Assembly: GCF_002239585.1 (NCBI RefSeq)
Contig: NZ_NDFH01000003.1
Span: 1,054,001 to 1,118,000 of the forward strand
Direction of reading: 5' to 3'
Length of the DNA stretch: 64,000 bases
From: Psychromonas sp. CD1
GTDB taxonomy: Bacteria > Pseudomonadota > Gammaproteobacteria > Enterobacterales > Psychromonadaceae
The first letter of the stretch is position 1, and each line of letters starts with the position of its first letter. Positions 1 through 9,190 of this stretch are shown piece by piece. Made by a program: the position numbers and the translations under genes. The notes beneath the pieces were generated by a model, which worked only from the letters and a program-made list of their open reading frames with translations, made no database searches and had not been told where the DNA came from.

Positions 1-357
1 AGTCATCAGTGCTTTTTTTATTTGTTCATTTTCAATGATATAGCCTAATTGAGGTGCATTCACATCCGAAGCAGAGAACTCGATTTTAGCAGCGGTATCT
101 TTTTCCCAAACAGACATGCATGCATAAGGCGTGATACGCGATGCATTTATATATTCCCAAACACCTAACTTTTCAAAAATAGTACGACTGGCTATATTGA
201 TAGCACTCACTCTTGAAACACACAAGTCATCTCGACTTAGCTTTTCTTTACTTTCAATAATTGCGATACGTAAGTCGCTTTTTGCTAATGAAATTGCCAG
301 TGTAAGCCCCACTATTCCACCACCTACGATGGTTAAATCATAAGATAACATCATCAT
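1..357 (-). CDS. ubiI: UbiI-type FAD hydroxylase (2-octaprenylphenol hydroxylase), 5' part only
   Basis: This is the N-terminal ~119 residues of a flavin monooxygenase; the rest lies beyond the left edge. The start reads MMMLSYDLTIVGGGIVGL, with a Rossmann GxGxxG (IVGGGIVG) for FAD binding. Three consecutive in-frame ATGs (357, 354, 351) are possible starts; the first overlaps the ubiH stop as ATGA, which implies translational coupling. The family hydroxylates the ubiquinone precursor ring. I call UbiI rather than UbiF or UbiM because the order pepP-ubiH-ubiI is conserved in gammaproteobacteria; that is inference from context, since the distinguishing C-terminal region is not visible. Confidence 0.8.
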   Translation of the reverse strand, partial: MMMLSYDLTIVGGGIVGLTLAISLAKSDLRIAIIESKEKLSRDDLCVSRVSAINIASRTIFEKLGVWEYINASRITPYACMSVWEKDTAAKIEFSASDVNAPQLGYIIENEQIKKALMT

Positions 358-1571
358 ATATTTTCTTTTGCAAATAAATTAAATTGACCTCTTGCTTGCC
401 TGACTATCGGCTCAGCAAGTACCGGAAAACAAGACATGGCCTGTAGAGCGATATTTCGCCCCAATACTAATGGCCAAGCATCGCTACTAAATAAAGTCAC
501 CACTGAATGAGTCATTAAAACCGTTCTGTTTTGATCTTTTTTACGTAAACACCAATATTTATTCAACATAGTAAAGGAACCAATGGTGCCGTTTTTGTAA
601 GCACTCGTCATGTCCGTTATTAATTGGTAAACATCACGTAAACCAAGATTAAACCCTTGCCCCATCACAGGATGTAAACTCTGTGCGGCATTACCTATAC
701 AAAGAACACGATGCGCAAAAGGTGATGGGCTGTGTATTAATTTCAACGCATAACTATGACGTGATTCTACTTCAATAAAACGCCCAGCACGATAACCAAA
801 GGCTTTTTGTAGCATATTTAAAAAATCATCGTCGCTTAATATTTCCATCGCCTCTAATGCATCTTTTTTTAATGACCAGACAAGCGCATAACGTTCATCC
901 GAAATCGGCAATAAAGCAATAGGGCCGGATCTTGTAAAGCATTCAAAAGCACGGTTTTTATGCTCTTCAGAACAACGTACATTAGCGATAAGTGCAGAGC
1001 TTGCATAGTCGATACTTTGTGTATCTATCCCTGCGTATTGTCGCGTAACACTTGATTCTCCATCGGCGCCGATACATAACTTTGCACGAATTTTTTGTCC
1101 ATTTTGCAAATGGCAATATATATGTTCTCGGTGTGGCTCAAGGCTCGTTAGGCTAACACTGTAAAGCCGTGTTAATTGTGCATAGCCCTTTAATTTATCC
1201 GCCAGGACTTTCCCCATCACCTGTAATTCAACAACCGCACCAAAAACATCCTTTTGACGAGGCAAATCTAACATCCCCCAGCCACCACGCTCAAAGATAT
1301 GTATATCCTCGATATGAGTCACTTTATTTTTTAACGTATGCCATAATCCTAGTGCATCTAAAATATCACAACTGCCGGCACTCAGCGCAATACTACGGGC
1401 ATCAAATCCAGGGTGCATTGTAGTACCGATTAATTGAGGGTTATTATCGATTAATAGAACATTAAGTTTAGGTATATTCATTAAAAGTGCATGAGCAAGT
1501 AAGCAACCCGACATACCAGCCCCAACGATGACAATATCGACATCAAAATCAAAAGAATGTTTTTTTTGCAT
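354..1571 (-). CDS. ubiH: 2-octaprenyl-6-methoxyphenol hydroxylase
   Basis: A 405-residue FAD monooxygenase of ubiquinone biosynthesis. An N-terminal GAGMSG dinucleotide-binding loop lies near residue 17, a CIGADGESSVTR DG-type motif sits mid-protein, and near residue 294 comes GNAAQSLHPVMGQGFNLG, the FAD ribityl-binding block typical of UbiH. The open frame extends upstream to 1622, inside pepP. I choose the ATG at 1571 (MQKKHSFDFDVDIVIVGAG) because it falls just after the pepP stop and gives the usual family length. It is the middle gene of a pepP-ubiH-ubiI operon with almost no spacers. Confidence 0.92.
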   Translation of the reverse strand: MQKKHSFDFDVDIVIVGAGMSGCLLAHALLMNIPKLNVLLIDNNPQLIGTTMHPGFDARSIALSAGSCDILDALGLWHTLKNKVTHIEDIHIFERGGWGMLDLPRQKDVFGAVVELQVMGKVLADKLKGYAQLTRLYSVSLTSLEPHREHIYCHLQNGQKIRAKLCIGADGESSVTRQYAGIDTQSIDYASSALIANVRCSEEHKNRAFECFTRSGPIALLPISDERYALVWSLKKDALEAMEILSDDDFLNMLQKAFGYRAGRFIEVESRHSYALKLIHSPSPFAHRVLCIGNAAQSLHPVMGQGFNLGLRDVYQLITDMTSAYKNGTIGSFTMLNKYWCLRKKDQNRTVLMTHSVVTLFSSDAWPLVLGRNIALQAMSCFPVLAEPIVRQARGQFNLFAKENI

Positions 1572-1575
1572 TGAT

Positions 1576-2874
1576 TTAACTCGCCATAATCGCTTCAATT
1601 TCATCAATACTCTTTGGTACACCCGCAGTTAATACTTGCGCGCCCGTTTCTGTTACAACAACATCATCTTCAATACGGATACCAATACCTTGCCAATATT
1701 TATCAACATTTGCATCAACACTCACATATAAACCTGGTTCTATCGTTATTACCATACCCGCTTCTAACAATCGCGAATCTTCAAAACTTCCATAGTCACC
1801 CACATCATGCACATCCAAACCAATATAATGACCAATACCATGCATATAAAAGGCTTTAATGGCATCATTTTCAATTAACGTTTGCACATCACCACGTAAG
1901 AGGCCCAACGCAACGAGACCTTCTACAAATTGTTGCACAACCTGTTTATTAATATCTCTTAACGCAACACCTGGCTTAACGGAACTTATCGCACGCGTTT
2001 GCACATCCAACACTAATTGATATAACTTTGCTTGTGCTTCACTAAAAACGCCATTAACAGGGAACGTTCGGGTAATATCACCTGCATAACCTTGATACTC
2101 TGCGCCCGCATCAATCAGCACTAGATCACCATCCTTAAGTTGCTGATTATTTTCTGAATAATGTAAACAACAGGCATTATTACCACCCGCGACAATGCTA
2201 TTATATGCAATTTCTCGCGTGCCTTGTCGTGCAAATTCACACTTAACTTCAGCTTCTAATTGATATTCCCACATACCCGGCTTACATACTTTCATTGCAT
2301 GTACATGTCCTGCAGCAGAAATATCGCCCACCTCAGTCAACAACGTTAACTCAAACTCTGATTTTAATAAGCGCATTTCATTAACAATATTCAAACTATC
2401 AAAAAAATGAATCGGTGCTAATTTACCTTTACGCGCACCAGCACGTAATTGATTAACCGCTTTTGCTAAATATTTCTCTAATTTTGGCGCCTGAAATATA
2501 GGATAATAAAGTGATTCTACACCTTCCATTAATGCCATCAGTTGATGTTCAAAATCATCATTGATATAAGCTTCATCAAAATTAAAATCACTGATCGCCG
2601 CAATTTGTCCAACACGATAACCATGCCAGATTTCTGCGCTTTTATCTTTTTTCCTATTAAATAAAATAGATTTGTTACCTTGTTTTGATTTAAGCAATAC
2701 AATATAAGAATCAGGTTCATTAAAGCCACTTAAATATAAAAAACTACTTTCTTGTCGAAAAGGATATTCACAATCATTATTGCGTGTTTTTTCTGTCGCA
2801 CTCGGAAAAACAGCCATGCTATTCATTAACATTTTGTCAAAAAACTGTTCTCGGCGCTGATTAAACTGTTGCAT
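1576..2874 (-). CDS. pepP: Xaa-Pro aminopeptidase II
   Basis: A 432-residue M24B metallopeptidase that removes N-terminal residues preceding proline; cytoplasmic, with two metal ions. An N-terminal creatinase-like domain is followed by the pita-bread catalytic domain. The ligand set is complete: Asp in LIDAGAEYQGYAGDITR (about 256 and 267), His in HGIGHYIGLDVHD (about 345), Glu in TIEPGLY (about 380) and Glu in IRIEDDVVV (about 399). The ATG at 2874 begins MQQFNQRREQF, in register with E. coli PepP. It heads the ubiquinone hydroxylase operon, a conserved but functionally unexplained association. Confidence 0.95.
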   Translation of the reverse strand: MQQFNQRREQFFDKMLMNSMAVFPSATEKTRNNDCEYPFRQESSFLYLSGFNEPDSYIVLLKSKQGNKSILFNRKKDKSAEIWHGYRVGQIAAISDFNFDEAYINDDFEHQLMALMEGVESLYYPIFQAPKLEKYLAKAVNQLRAGARKGKLAPIHFFDSLNIVNEMRLLKSEFELTLLTEVGDISAAGHVHAMKVCKPGMWEYQLEAEVKCEFARQGTREIAYNSIVAGGNNACCLHYSENNQQLKDGDLVLIDAGAEYQGYAGDITRTFPVNGVFSEAQAKLYQLVLDVQTRAISSVKPGVALRDINKQVVQQFVEGLVALGLLRGDVQTLIENDAIKAFYMHGIGHYIGLDVHDVGDYGSFEDSRLLEAGMVITIEPGLYVSVDANVDKYWQGIGIRIEDDVVVTETGAQVLTAGVPKSIDEIEAIMAS

Positions 2875-2888
2875 AAGTATATATCCCT

Positions 2889-3452
2889 TTAATGTAAAGT
2901 TTTTGATAATGGATGGCCATGATCACGAGAAAATGTATTAAAGCAAAGCATGGCTCCCATACATAAATATTCAACTATTTCGGCAAAAGAAATTTCTGAT
3001 GCTTCATCTTCTGTTTCAAAATCAAAAGAAAGTTGTGATATATCACGAATATCACGAATTATCTCTTGTGTCTCTTTTGATGCTTGATGTAACGATTGTT
3101 GCACCAACCCAAATCCTAACAGGAACCCTTGCGCCCATTGTGCCATTGCGTCACATCGTTCATCTAAAGGTACATTCTCTTCTGGTAATAATAAAGTGAA
3201 GCCATCATTCGTAAACTGCTCTAATATTTGGCCATGAATACGGATAACGCTTTTTTTCAGTTCCAAAGGTAAACCCATACCTTCATTGACCACGTCATTA
3301 AATAAAGGTAGCCAACTTTTATTATCAAGTGTAACCTCACCAGCTATAAGCCCTGCGAGTATTCCATGTATTTCCGATGCCGTTGTATAAAGATCCATTG
3401 TGCTTAATATTTTTGCGATTTCATCAAAATTTAATTTAGATTTTTTACACAT
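2889..3452 (-). CDS. ygfB: YgfB/YecA family protein (UPF0149)
   Basis: A 187-residue, mostly helical, acidic soluble protein with no signal peptide or membrane segment. The blocks SEIHGILAGLIAG, GFLLGFGLV and FAEIVEYLCMGAML are characteristic of the YgfB family. Its place between pepP (14 bp downstream) and divergent zapA is the standard gammaproteobacterial arrangement. No enzymatic role is established for the family in general, and none is visible here. Confidence 0.88.
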   Translation of the reverse strand: MCKKSKLNFDEIAKILSTMDLYTTASEIHGILAGLIAGEVTLDNKSWLPLFNDVVNEGMGLPLELKKSVIRIHGQILEQFTNDGFTLLLPEENVPLDERCDAMAQWAQGFLLGFGLVQQSLHQASKETQEIIRDIRDISQLSFDFETEDEASEISFAEIVEYLCMGAMLCFNTFSRDHGHPLSKTLH

Positions 3453-3586
3453 TGCCCATTCTCTTCTAAACTGTAAACATTTAATACTAACACTGAGCCT
3501 GTCATGCAGCTAGTAAGCACTTGAAAGTTAGCGCTGAGATAGTTAATATTAGATTTATTTTTAACATTATATTAGATAGGTTAATT

Positions 3587-3880
3587 ATGGCCAATATTGA
3601 AATTTCTATCCTAGGACAACAATATAAAATAGCCTGCCCTGAAGGTGAAGAAAAAGCATTACAAAAAACCGTTGAGCAATTTAACCTAAAACTTAACAAG
3701 ATAAAAAGTAATACGCGAACTTTACGCAATGAACAATTAATTGTGATGGTTGCACTTAACTTATGCCATGAGTTAAATACCGAAAAAGCAAAAAACCAGC
3801 AACAAACACAAGAATTAAATAACAGAATTCAAGCTCTACACCAATCCATTGAGAATGCTTTATTACCTATTGGAAGATAG
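3587..3880 (+). CDS. zapA: Cell division protein ZapA
   Basis: A 97-residue Z-ring-associated protein that binds and bundles FtsZ. The N-terminal strand-rich part (MANIEISILGQQYKIACPEGEE) is the ZapA globular domain; the remainder, with LIVMVALNLCHELN and a Gln-rich helix, is the coiled coil used for dimer/tetramer formation. The frame is open from 3521, but the ATG at 3587 matches family N-termini and has AGG six bases upstream. It is divergent from ygfB and immediately upstream of 6S RNA, as in E. coli. Confidence 0.92.
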   Translation: MANIEISILGQQYKIACPEGEEKALQKTVEQFNLKLNKIKSNTRTLRNEQLIVMVALNLCHELNTEKAKNQQQTQELNNRIQALHQSIENALLPIGR

Positions 3881-3993
3881 ATATAAAGTAATAGTCTGAT
3901 TTTTTTTATAAAAAATACATTTCAAAGAGAAAATGTACATTTTTAGATCTAAAACACTATGCAAATTATAAAATTTAGCGTAATCTTTACTTA

Positions 3994-4170
3994 ACCCTCG
4001 GGTATTCGCTAATCTTAACAAAGACTCTGAGCCGATAAGTAATACTTGGCAACCTAAGTTGAATGCTATTGTGCAAGCTCGGCTAGTATCGAGAAGCCTG
4101 CGGCAAACACTGGGATACCACTCTTGACCTTCGGGTTCAAGGTCTGCGTTAATAACGATACCCTTGGGTT
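3994..4170 (+). ncRNA. ssrS: 6S RNA
   Basis: About 177 nt. The ends pair as a closing stem (ACCCTCGGGTAT near 3994 with ATACCCTTGGGT near 4159). Inside are the E. coli-like blocks CTCTGAGCCGATA, GCTCGGCT, CGAGAAGCCTGCGG, and TTGACCTTCGGGTTCAAGG, a hairpin in the same place as the E. coli TTGAACCAAGGGTTCAAGG arm. Location directly after zapA is the conserved site. 6S RNA mimics an open promoter and sequesters sigma70 RNA polymerase. A TAATCT box at about 3980 is a possible -10. The usual downstream partner fau (ygfA) is absent. Exact ends are approximate. Confidence 0.92.
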
Positions 4171-4413
4171 ACTCTCTATTTTTTACTACCTTTAGAATTA
4201 AAAGATAATGAGTTTATTTTCATAACAATATATTGATCTAATTCACTTTTATTCTTATACCTATCTGCTACTGTAAAGCACCTTATTAATAATTAAACTA
4301 CCTAAAAAAAATTATGGGCATATGCTCAATGACTTTTTTATTTTATGCGATCGCAAAAATAATTAAAAATTAGCATACTCCAACAAGTAAATATACAAAC
4401 ATGGTGAGTGAAA

Positions 4414-5688
4414 ATGCTAAAGAAAAGTCCCCAAAGCGCCTATATAAGCGCGCTTAAAATGAATCAGTTTTCTCTCAATAAAAATAAAATAAAAATTCTT
4501 CTCTTAGAGGGCCTGCATCAGAGTTCCTTAGATACTTTTAAAAAAGCGGGATACACTAACATTGAAACAATTAGCTCCTCATTGAGTGAAGACGATCTAA
4601 TTAAAAAAATTCATGATGTACATTTGATAGGCATTCGTTCCCATACTCAACTCAATAAAAAAGTGCTTAACGTTGCTAATAAACTTATTGCTATTGGTTG
4701 TTTTTGTATTGGCACGAACCAAGTTGATTTAAACTATGCGCAACAAAAAGGCATTGCAGTCTTTAATGCCCCTTTCTCAAATACACGCAGTGTTGCAGAA
4801 CTCGTACTTGCTCAAGCAATTTTATTATTACGCGGAATACCTGAACGAAGTGCCAAAGCACACAGAGGTGTATGGGATAAATCGTCAAAAGGCTCTAGTG
4901 AGGCACGAGGTAAAAACCTTGGTATTATTGGCTATGGACACATTGGAACACAATTTGGTATCTTAGCAGAAAGCCTCGGTTTTCAAGTTTCATTTTATGA
5001 TATTGAAAATAAGCTAAGTTTGGGTAATGCGCAACAAATAAATAGTCTTAAAGAGTTGCTAAAAACATCAGATGTCATCAGTTTACATGTCCCAGAAAGC
5101 GCATCGACCAAAAATATGATCGGAGCCAATGAGTTTTCTATGATGAAAGATGGAGCTGTATTTATGAATGCGGCGCGGGGGACGGTCGTAGATATCATGG
5201 CACTTTGTAATGCATTACGTAGTAAAAAAATATCGGGAGCGGCTATCGATGTATTTCCTATTGAACCAAAATCAAACGATGAAGTGTTTTTATCGCCATT
5301 ACGCGATTTTGATAATGTAATATTGACGCCACATGTCGGTGGTAGTACGCAAGAAGCACAAGAGAATATTGGCTATGAAGTTGCGGGGAAATTAGTTAAA
5401 TACTCAGATAATGGATCTACGTTATCGTCTAAAAACTTTCCCGAAGTTTCTCTTCCTGAGCATGCTCACGCTTGTCGGCTATTACATATTCATCATAATC
5501 ATCCCGGAATTTTGACCAAGATAAATTTAATTTTTGCAGAAAGCAATATCAATATTGCAGCACAATACTTACAAACAAATATTAATATTGGTTATGTTGT
5601 CATTGACGTTAACAGTGAAGATGCGCAATTAGCATTATCGAAACTAAAAAACATTGAAGGTACTATCCGAGCGCGTTTACTCAACTAA
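4414..5688 (+). CDS. serA: D-3-phosphoglycerate dehydrogenase
   Basis: First committed step of serine synthesis: 3-phosphoglycerate + NAD+ to 3-phosphohydroxypyruvate. The protein has a substrate-binding N-terminus (KIKILLLEGLHQSSLD), a Rossmann loop (LGIIGYGHIGTQ), catalytic Arg/Glu/His blocks (INAARGTVVD-like MNAARGTVVD, FPIEP, LTPHVGGST), and a C-terminal ACT domain (about residues 340-424) that gives serine feedback inhibition in E. coli. Start choice is open: GTG 4408, ATG 4414 (GGTGAG 5-6 bases upstream) or ATG 4459, which aligns better with the E. coli N-terminus but has no good ribosome site. It is followed by a strong hairpin before convergent rlmF. Confidence 0.93.
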   Translation: MLKKSPQSAYISALKMNQFSLNKNKIKILLLEGLHQSSLDTFKKAGYTNIETISSSLSEDDLIKKIHDVHLIGIRSHTQLNKKVLNVANKLIAIGCFCIGTNQVDLNYAQQKGIAVFNAPFSNTRSVAELVLAQAILLLRGIPERSAKAHRGVWDKSSKGSSEARGKNLGIIGYGHIGTQFGILAESLGFQVSFYDIENKLSLGNAQQINSLKELLKTSDVISLHVPESASTKNMIGANEFSMMKDGAVFMNAARGTVVDIMALCNALRSKKISGAAIDVFPIEPKSNDEVFLSPLRDFDNVILTPHVGGSTQEAQENIGYEVAGKLVKYSDNGSTLSSKNFPEVSLPEHAHACRLLHIHHNHPGILTKINLIFAESNINIAAQYLQTNINIGYVVIDVNSEDAQLALSKLKNIEGTIRARLLN

Positions 5689-5707
5689 TTAAGTGCCTCT
5701 GTACACT

Positions 5708-5733
5708 TAGGGGGATGCAAATGCATCCCCCTA
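5708..5733. terminator. Hairpin between convergent serA and rlmF
   Basis: A 12-bp perfect stem (TAGGGGGATGCA / TGCATCCCCCTA) with a two-base nominal loop sits 20 bp after serA and 6 bp after the rlmF stop. There is no long T-run on either side, so it may act as a 3' stabiliser rather than a strong intrinsic terminator. Confidence 0.55.
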
Positions 5734-5738
5734 TCAAA

Positions 5739-6647
5739 CTAGCGAAATGACCACGCTATCAATCGACTGGTTTTTTGCCCTTGTTGCATTTTTATTACCT
5801 TCACTTTCGGAACATTTAACTGTTTTAATAATTTTTTCAACGGTCCAAGATTTTCAGACTTAGACACTAAACTTGTGAACCATAAAATCTGATCCGCATA
5901 CTGAACACTTTCTTTAATCATCTGTTTTAGAAAAGAAATTTCACCACCCAAACAACAGAGCTCATGTTCTTGACCCGCAAAATTTAACGTCACGGCTTGC
6001 TTCACTTTACCTTTATTTAAATTATTAACTTTTCGAGTACTCCCCTGTAATGCTTGTTGCATCGAAGCATGAAAAGGAGGATTACACATCGACAATGTAA
6101 ATTTATCATGAGGTTGAATAATACCTTCAAAAATAGCCTTTTTATTTTTTTGTAAGCGGGTTTTAATTTTAGAGCTTATACATTTGTTTGACTTAATGAG
6201 TAAGTTAGCTGTTTTTATCGATAAAACATCTATATCCACCCCCACAAATGACCAATTATATATTTGGCTTCCCAAAATAGGATAAATGCAATTGGCACCA
6301 CAACCTATATCAAGTACTTTAATCTGAGCACTATGCACCTCTAACGGCGTTTCTTTCATTAGCAAATCTGCAAGATAATGCAGATAATCCGCACGTCCAG
6401 GAACTGGCGGACATAAGTAACCTTTCGGTATTTCCCAAAAATCAATGTGATAAAAAAACTTTAATAAAGCCTGATTAAGGGTCAGTAGTGCATCCGAGTT
6501 ACTAAAATCAATAGTGATATTACCGTATTCATTACACATAACAAAACGCGATAAAGCAGGTAAACAACTGCATAACGCATCCAAATCATAACGCCCGAGG
6601 TGCAAACTACGCGGATGTAATGTACTTTTATTCGTCATTTTCATCAA
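5739..6647 (-). CDS. rlmF: 23S rRNA adenine-1618 N6-methyltransferase
   Basis: A 302-residue SAM methyltransferase (formerly YbiN). The N-terminus TLHPRSLHLGRYDLDALCSCLPAL matches the family signature LHPRN-HxGRYDF. The SAM loop is LDIGCGANCIYPILG (about residue 109) and the catalytic N6-adenine motif is NPPF in SMCNPPFHAS (about 190). It modifies A1618 of 23S rRNA. ATGs at 6647, 6644 and 6638 are all possible starts; the first overlaps the upstream SufE-family gene by 20 bp. Confidence 0.92.
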   Translation of the reverse strand: MMKMTNKSTLHPRSLHLGRYDLDALCSCLPALSRFVMCNEYGNITIDFSNSDALLTLNQALLKFFYHIDFWEIPKGYLCPPVPGRADYLHYLADLLMKETPLEVHSAQIKVLDIGCGANCIYPILGSQIYNWSFVGVDIDVLSIKTANLLIKSNKCISSKIKTRLQKNKKAIFEGIIQPHDKFTLSMCNPPFHASMQQALQGSTRKVNNLNKGKVKQAVTLNFAGQEHELCCLGGEISFLKQMIKESVQYADQILWFTSLVSKSENLGPLKKLLKQLNVPKVKVIKMQQGQKTSRLIAWSFR

Positions 6648-7050
6648 TTCCTAATTGGGTGATACGTTTCACAATTGCAAATAATCCATTGGCACGAGAC
6701 GGACTTAAATGATTAAGCAAACCTAACTCTGTAAAAATATCATTGATATTCACCGCTAAAATCTGCCGCGCATTTTTATTTTGATATATAACAAGTAATA
6801 TCATCATCAAACCTCGTACAATCCGCGTATCACTATGCATAGTGATTTGATACCTATCACCCTCTAGGTGAACTTTTAACCAAGCAGCACTCGCACAACC
6901 TTGCACTTCATTACGCAGATTTTTATCACTCTCATCCATACAAGGTAACTTTTTACCTAATTGAATAAGTAATCTATATTGGGCATCCCAGCTTTTGTTT
7001 TGTGCAAACCCCCCCTGCAATTGATGCATACTCATTATACTTTTTTGCAC
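6628..7050 (-). CDS. SufE/CsdE family sulfur acceptor protein
   Basis: A 140-residue protein of the cysteine desulfuration family, which takes persulfide sulfur from a SufS/CsdA-type desulfurase. The acceptor cysteine is Cys52 in NEVQGCASAAWL, the position of the family's GCxSxVW motif, and the C-terminus ends with the typical LSPSRANGLFAIVKRI helix. No desulfurase is in the window, so I cannot tell SufE from CsdE; the lone location and length favour CsdE. It overlaps rlmF by 20 bp and begins 1 bp after mrcB's upstream neighbourhood ends on the same strand. Confidence 0.82.
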   Translation of the reverse strand: MQKSIMSMHQLQGGFAQNKSWDAQYRLLIQLGKKLPCMDESDKNLRNEVQGCASAAWLKVHLEGDRYQITMHSDTRIVRGLMMILLVIYQNKNARQILAVNINDIFTELGLLNHLSPSRANGLFAIVKRITQLGIDENDE

Positions 7051-7051
7051 T

Positions 7052-9190
7052 TTATTTACCTTTATTTTTCTGTTTCATATAATAGGAGAAAAGAACTAAA
7101 GCACCACTACTCCCTGTTAATTTCGTACTTTTATTACTGTCTTTCCCTACCCACGTTGTGACTAACTCATTCGCATCAAACCCAACAAACCAGCTATCTT
7201 TTAGATTATTTGTTGTTCCTGTTTTACCGTAAAAGTACCCTCCGGGATTTCGCCAACGTAAGCTCCGCGCAGTGCCCGATTGCGTTACCTCATGCAAACT
7301 CGAATTTAACATTTTTACCGCTTTCTCCGAAAAACGCGCTTCAATAGGATCATGCCTCTCATATAGACGTTCTCCGTCTTTAGACACGATAGAGCGGATC
7401 AGAGCAAGAGTCTGATAACGACCTTGCATTGTTATCGGTTGATACATTTGCGCCACCTGCAAAGGCGTCATTGCAAGACTACCGAGAACTAATGATGGAT
7501 ACGCTTTTATCTTTTTTTTCACCCCCATTTTATGTAAGGTTTCGATGACACTGCCCAAACCAACTTGCATGCCTAAGTTAACCGTTGGTACATTAAGCGA
7601 ATGTACTAATGCATACTCTAATGAAACTTCACCTCGATATTTCCTATCATAATTTTTAGGCTTCCAACGTTGCCCTGTTGAGTTTTTTAATATAATTGGG
7701 CTATCTTTTAAAACGCTATTTAAAGAATACCCAGACTCTAGCGCCGTTAAATATACAGCAGGTTTAACCAGTGATCCTATTGGACGCTTTGCATCTAATG
7801 CGCGATTAAAACCACTAAATTTAACCTCTTTTCCCGATACTATTGCACGGATCTCCGCCGAGTCACGATCGCTCACCAGCATCGCTCCTTGCAAATCATT
7901 ATCTCCCGCCACAGACACTCTTTGTATCCCATATTGCACCGCATATTCAGCATGTTTTTGTGCTAACGGTGATATAGATGTATATATATGTAAGCCATTT
8001 TGTTGCGCAATAGATTTAGGCATTCGGTAAGCCAACTCACGATATATACGACTGATAAAAGCCGGATTAGAGATGTTATTTAAAGCCTTACGCGCACTTA
8101 AATTAAGTGAGTCCGCTACCGCATAGCGATAATCTTGCGCACCAATCAAATTATTTTCAACCATCATACGCAACACCAAATCACGCCTTTCCAATGCGCG
8201 CTTAGGATGACGACGCGGATTATAATAAGAAGGCCCTTTGACAATAGCCACTAGCAATGCAATCTGTTCGATACGCAATTCATTCACAGGTCGTGAAAAA
8301 TAAAAATGACTAGCTAAAGCAATGCCATAAATACCCGTTTTACCATTTTGGGCTAAATAAACTTCATTTAAATATGCTTCTAACAGACGATCTTTACTAT
8401 ATTTATGATCCATTAATAAAGCGATGTATGCTTCTTGAAACTTGCGCCATAAACTACGCTCTTGCGTTAAAAATAAATTTTTAGCTAATTGTTGCGTAAG
8501 CGTGCTACCCCCTTGTACTGTTCTACCTGCTTGGAAATTAGTAATAAATGCTCGTACAATGGCAAAAGGCGAAACCCCTTGATGGTGGTAATAAGTCCGA
8601 TCTTCCATTAGCAATAACGTGTTAATAAAAAGATCTGGGATCTTTTCAAATGGTAGAAAAAGACGATCTTCAATATTATCTGAATAGAGACGAGTTAAAA
8701 GTAAAGCATCTAAACGCGTACTTTTGATCCAGTTCCCTTGAACATAAATTGATTGAATTTTTTTATCTTTAAAATAAACTTTTACTTGAATTGCACTTTC
8801 AGGACGATCCGAAAAATCAAACGCTCGCCGGTAAAAACTAACACTATTATTAGCTACCGAAAATTGTCCGGGAGCTTGTACCGATCGAACCGGTCTATAA
8901 TTAAGTAATTTTAACTCTTCAATTAATAACGTTGATGATAAAGAGTTGCCAATTTTTAATTGTAATGCCCGCGCATAGACTTGCGCGGGAAGTTGCCATG
9001 TTCCCGATGAAAATTTCCGATTTATTTTAGAATCAAAATATATACCTAAAATCAACATGGTAGCAAACATCACTAAACTTAACTTCCAAGAAACAGACCA
9101 AATAAAAGAGAAGATCTTAACTTTAATTGAGCGTTTTCTGTTTTTGTTCTTTTTATTTTTTTTAGAAAAAAGAGTTCTTATCTTCAACAT
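7052..9190 (-). CDS. mrcB: Penicillin-binding protein 1B, bifunctional peptidoglycan synthase
   Basis: A 712-residue class A PBP. It has a basic cytoplasmic tail, one membrane anchor (about residues 27-50), a UB2H-like domain, then the GT51 glycosyltransferase with catalytic Glu196 in EDRTYYHHQG and the RTVQGGSTLTQQLAKN block. The transpeptidase domain carries Ser473 in GSLVKP (SxxK), SLNVP (SxN) and KTGTT (Lys656). It polymerises and crosslinks lipid II in the periplasm. E. coli PBP1B is longer (844 residues); this one lacks an extended C-terminal tail. Separated from hrpB by a few bases, so probably co-transcribed. Confidence 0.93.
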   Translation of the reverse strand: MLKIRTLFSKKNKKNKNRKRSIKVKIFSFIWSVSWKLSLVMFATMLILGIYFDSKINRKFSSGTWQLPAQVYARALQLKIGNSLSSTLLIEELKLLNYRPVRSVQAPGQFSVANNSVSFYRRAFDFSDRPESAIQVKVYFKDKKIQSIYVQGNWIKSTRLDALLLTRLYSDNIEDRLFLPFEKIPDLFINTLLLMEDRTYYHHQGVSPFAIVRAFITNFQAGRTVQGGSTLTQQLAKNLFLTQERSLWRKFQEAYIALLMDHKYSKDRLLEAYLNEVYLAQNGKTGIYGIALASHFYFSRPVNELRIEQIALLVAIVKGPSYYNPRRHPKRALERRDLVLRMMVENNLIGAQDYRYAVADSLNLSARKALNNISNPAFISRIYRELAYRMPKSIAQQNGLHIYTSISPLAQKHAEYAVQYGIQRVSVAGDNDLQGAMLVSDRDSAEIRAIVSGKEVKFSGFNRALDAKRPIGSLVKPAVYLTALESGYSLNSVLKDSPIILKNSTGQRWKPKNYDRKYRGEVSLEYALVHSLNVPTVNLGMQVGLGSVIETLHKMGVKKKIKAYPSLVLGSLAMTPLQVAQMYQPITMQGRYQTLALIRSIVSKDGERLYERHDPIEARFSEKAVKMLNSSLHEVTQSGTARSLRWRNPGGYFYGKTGTTNNLKDSWFVGFDANELVTTWVGKDSNKSTKLTGSSGALVLFSYYMKQKNKGK

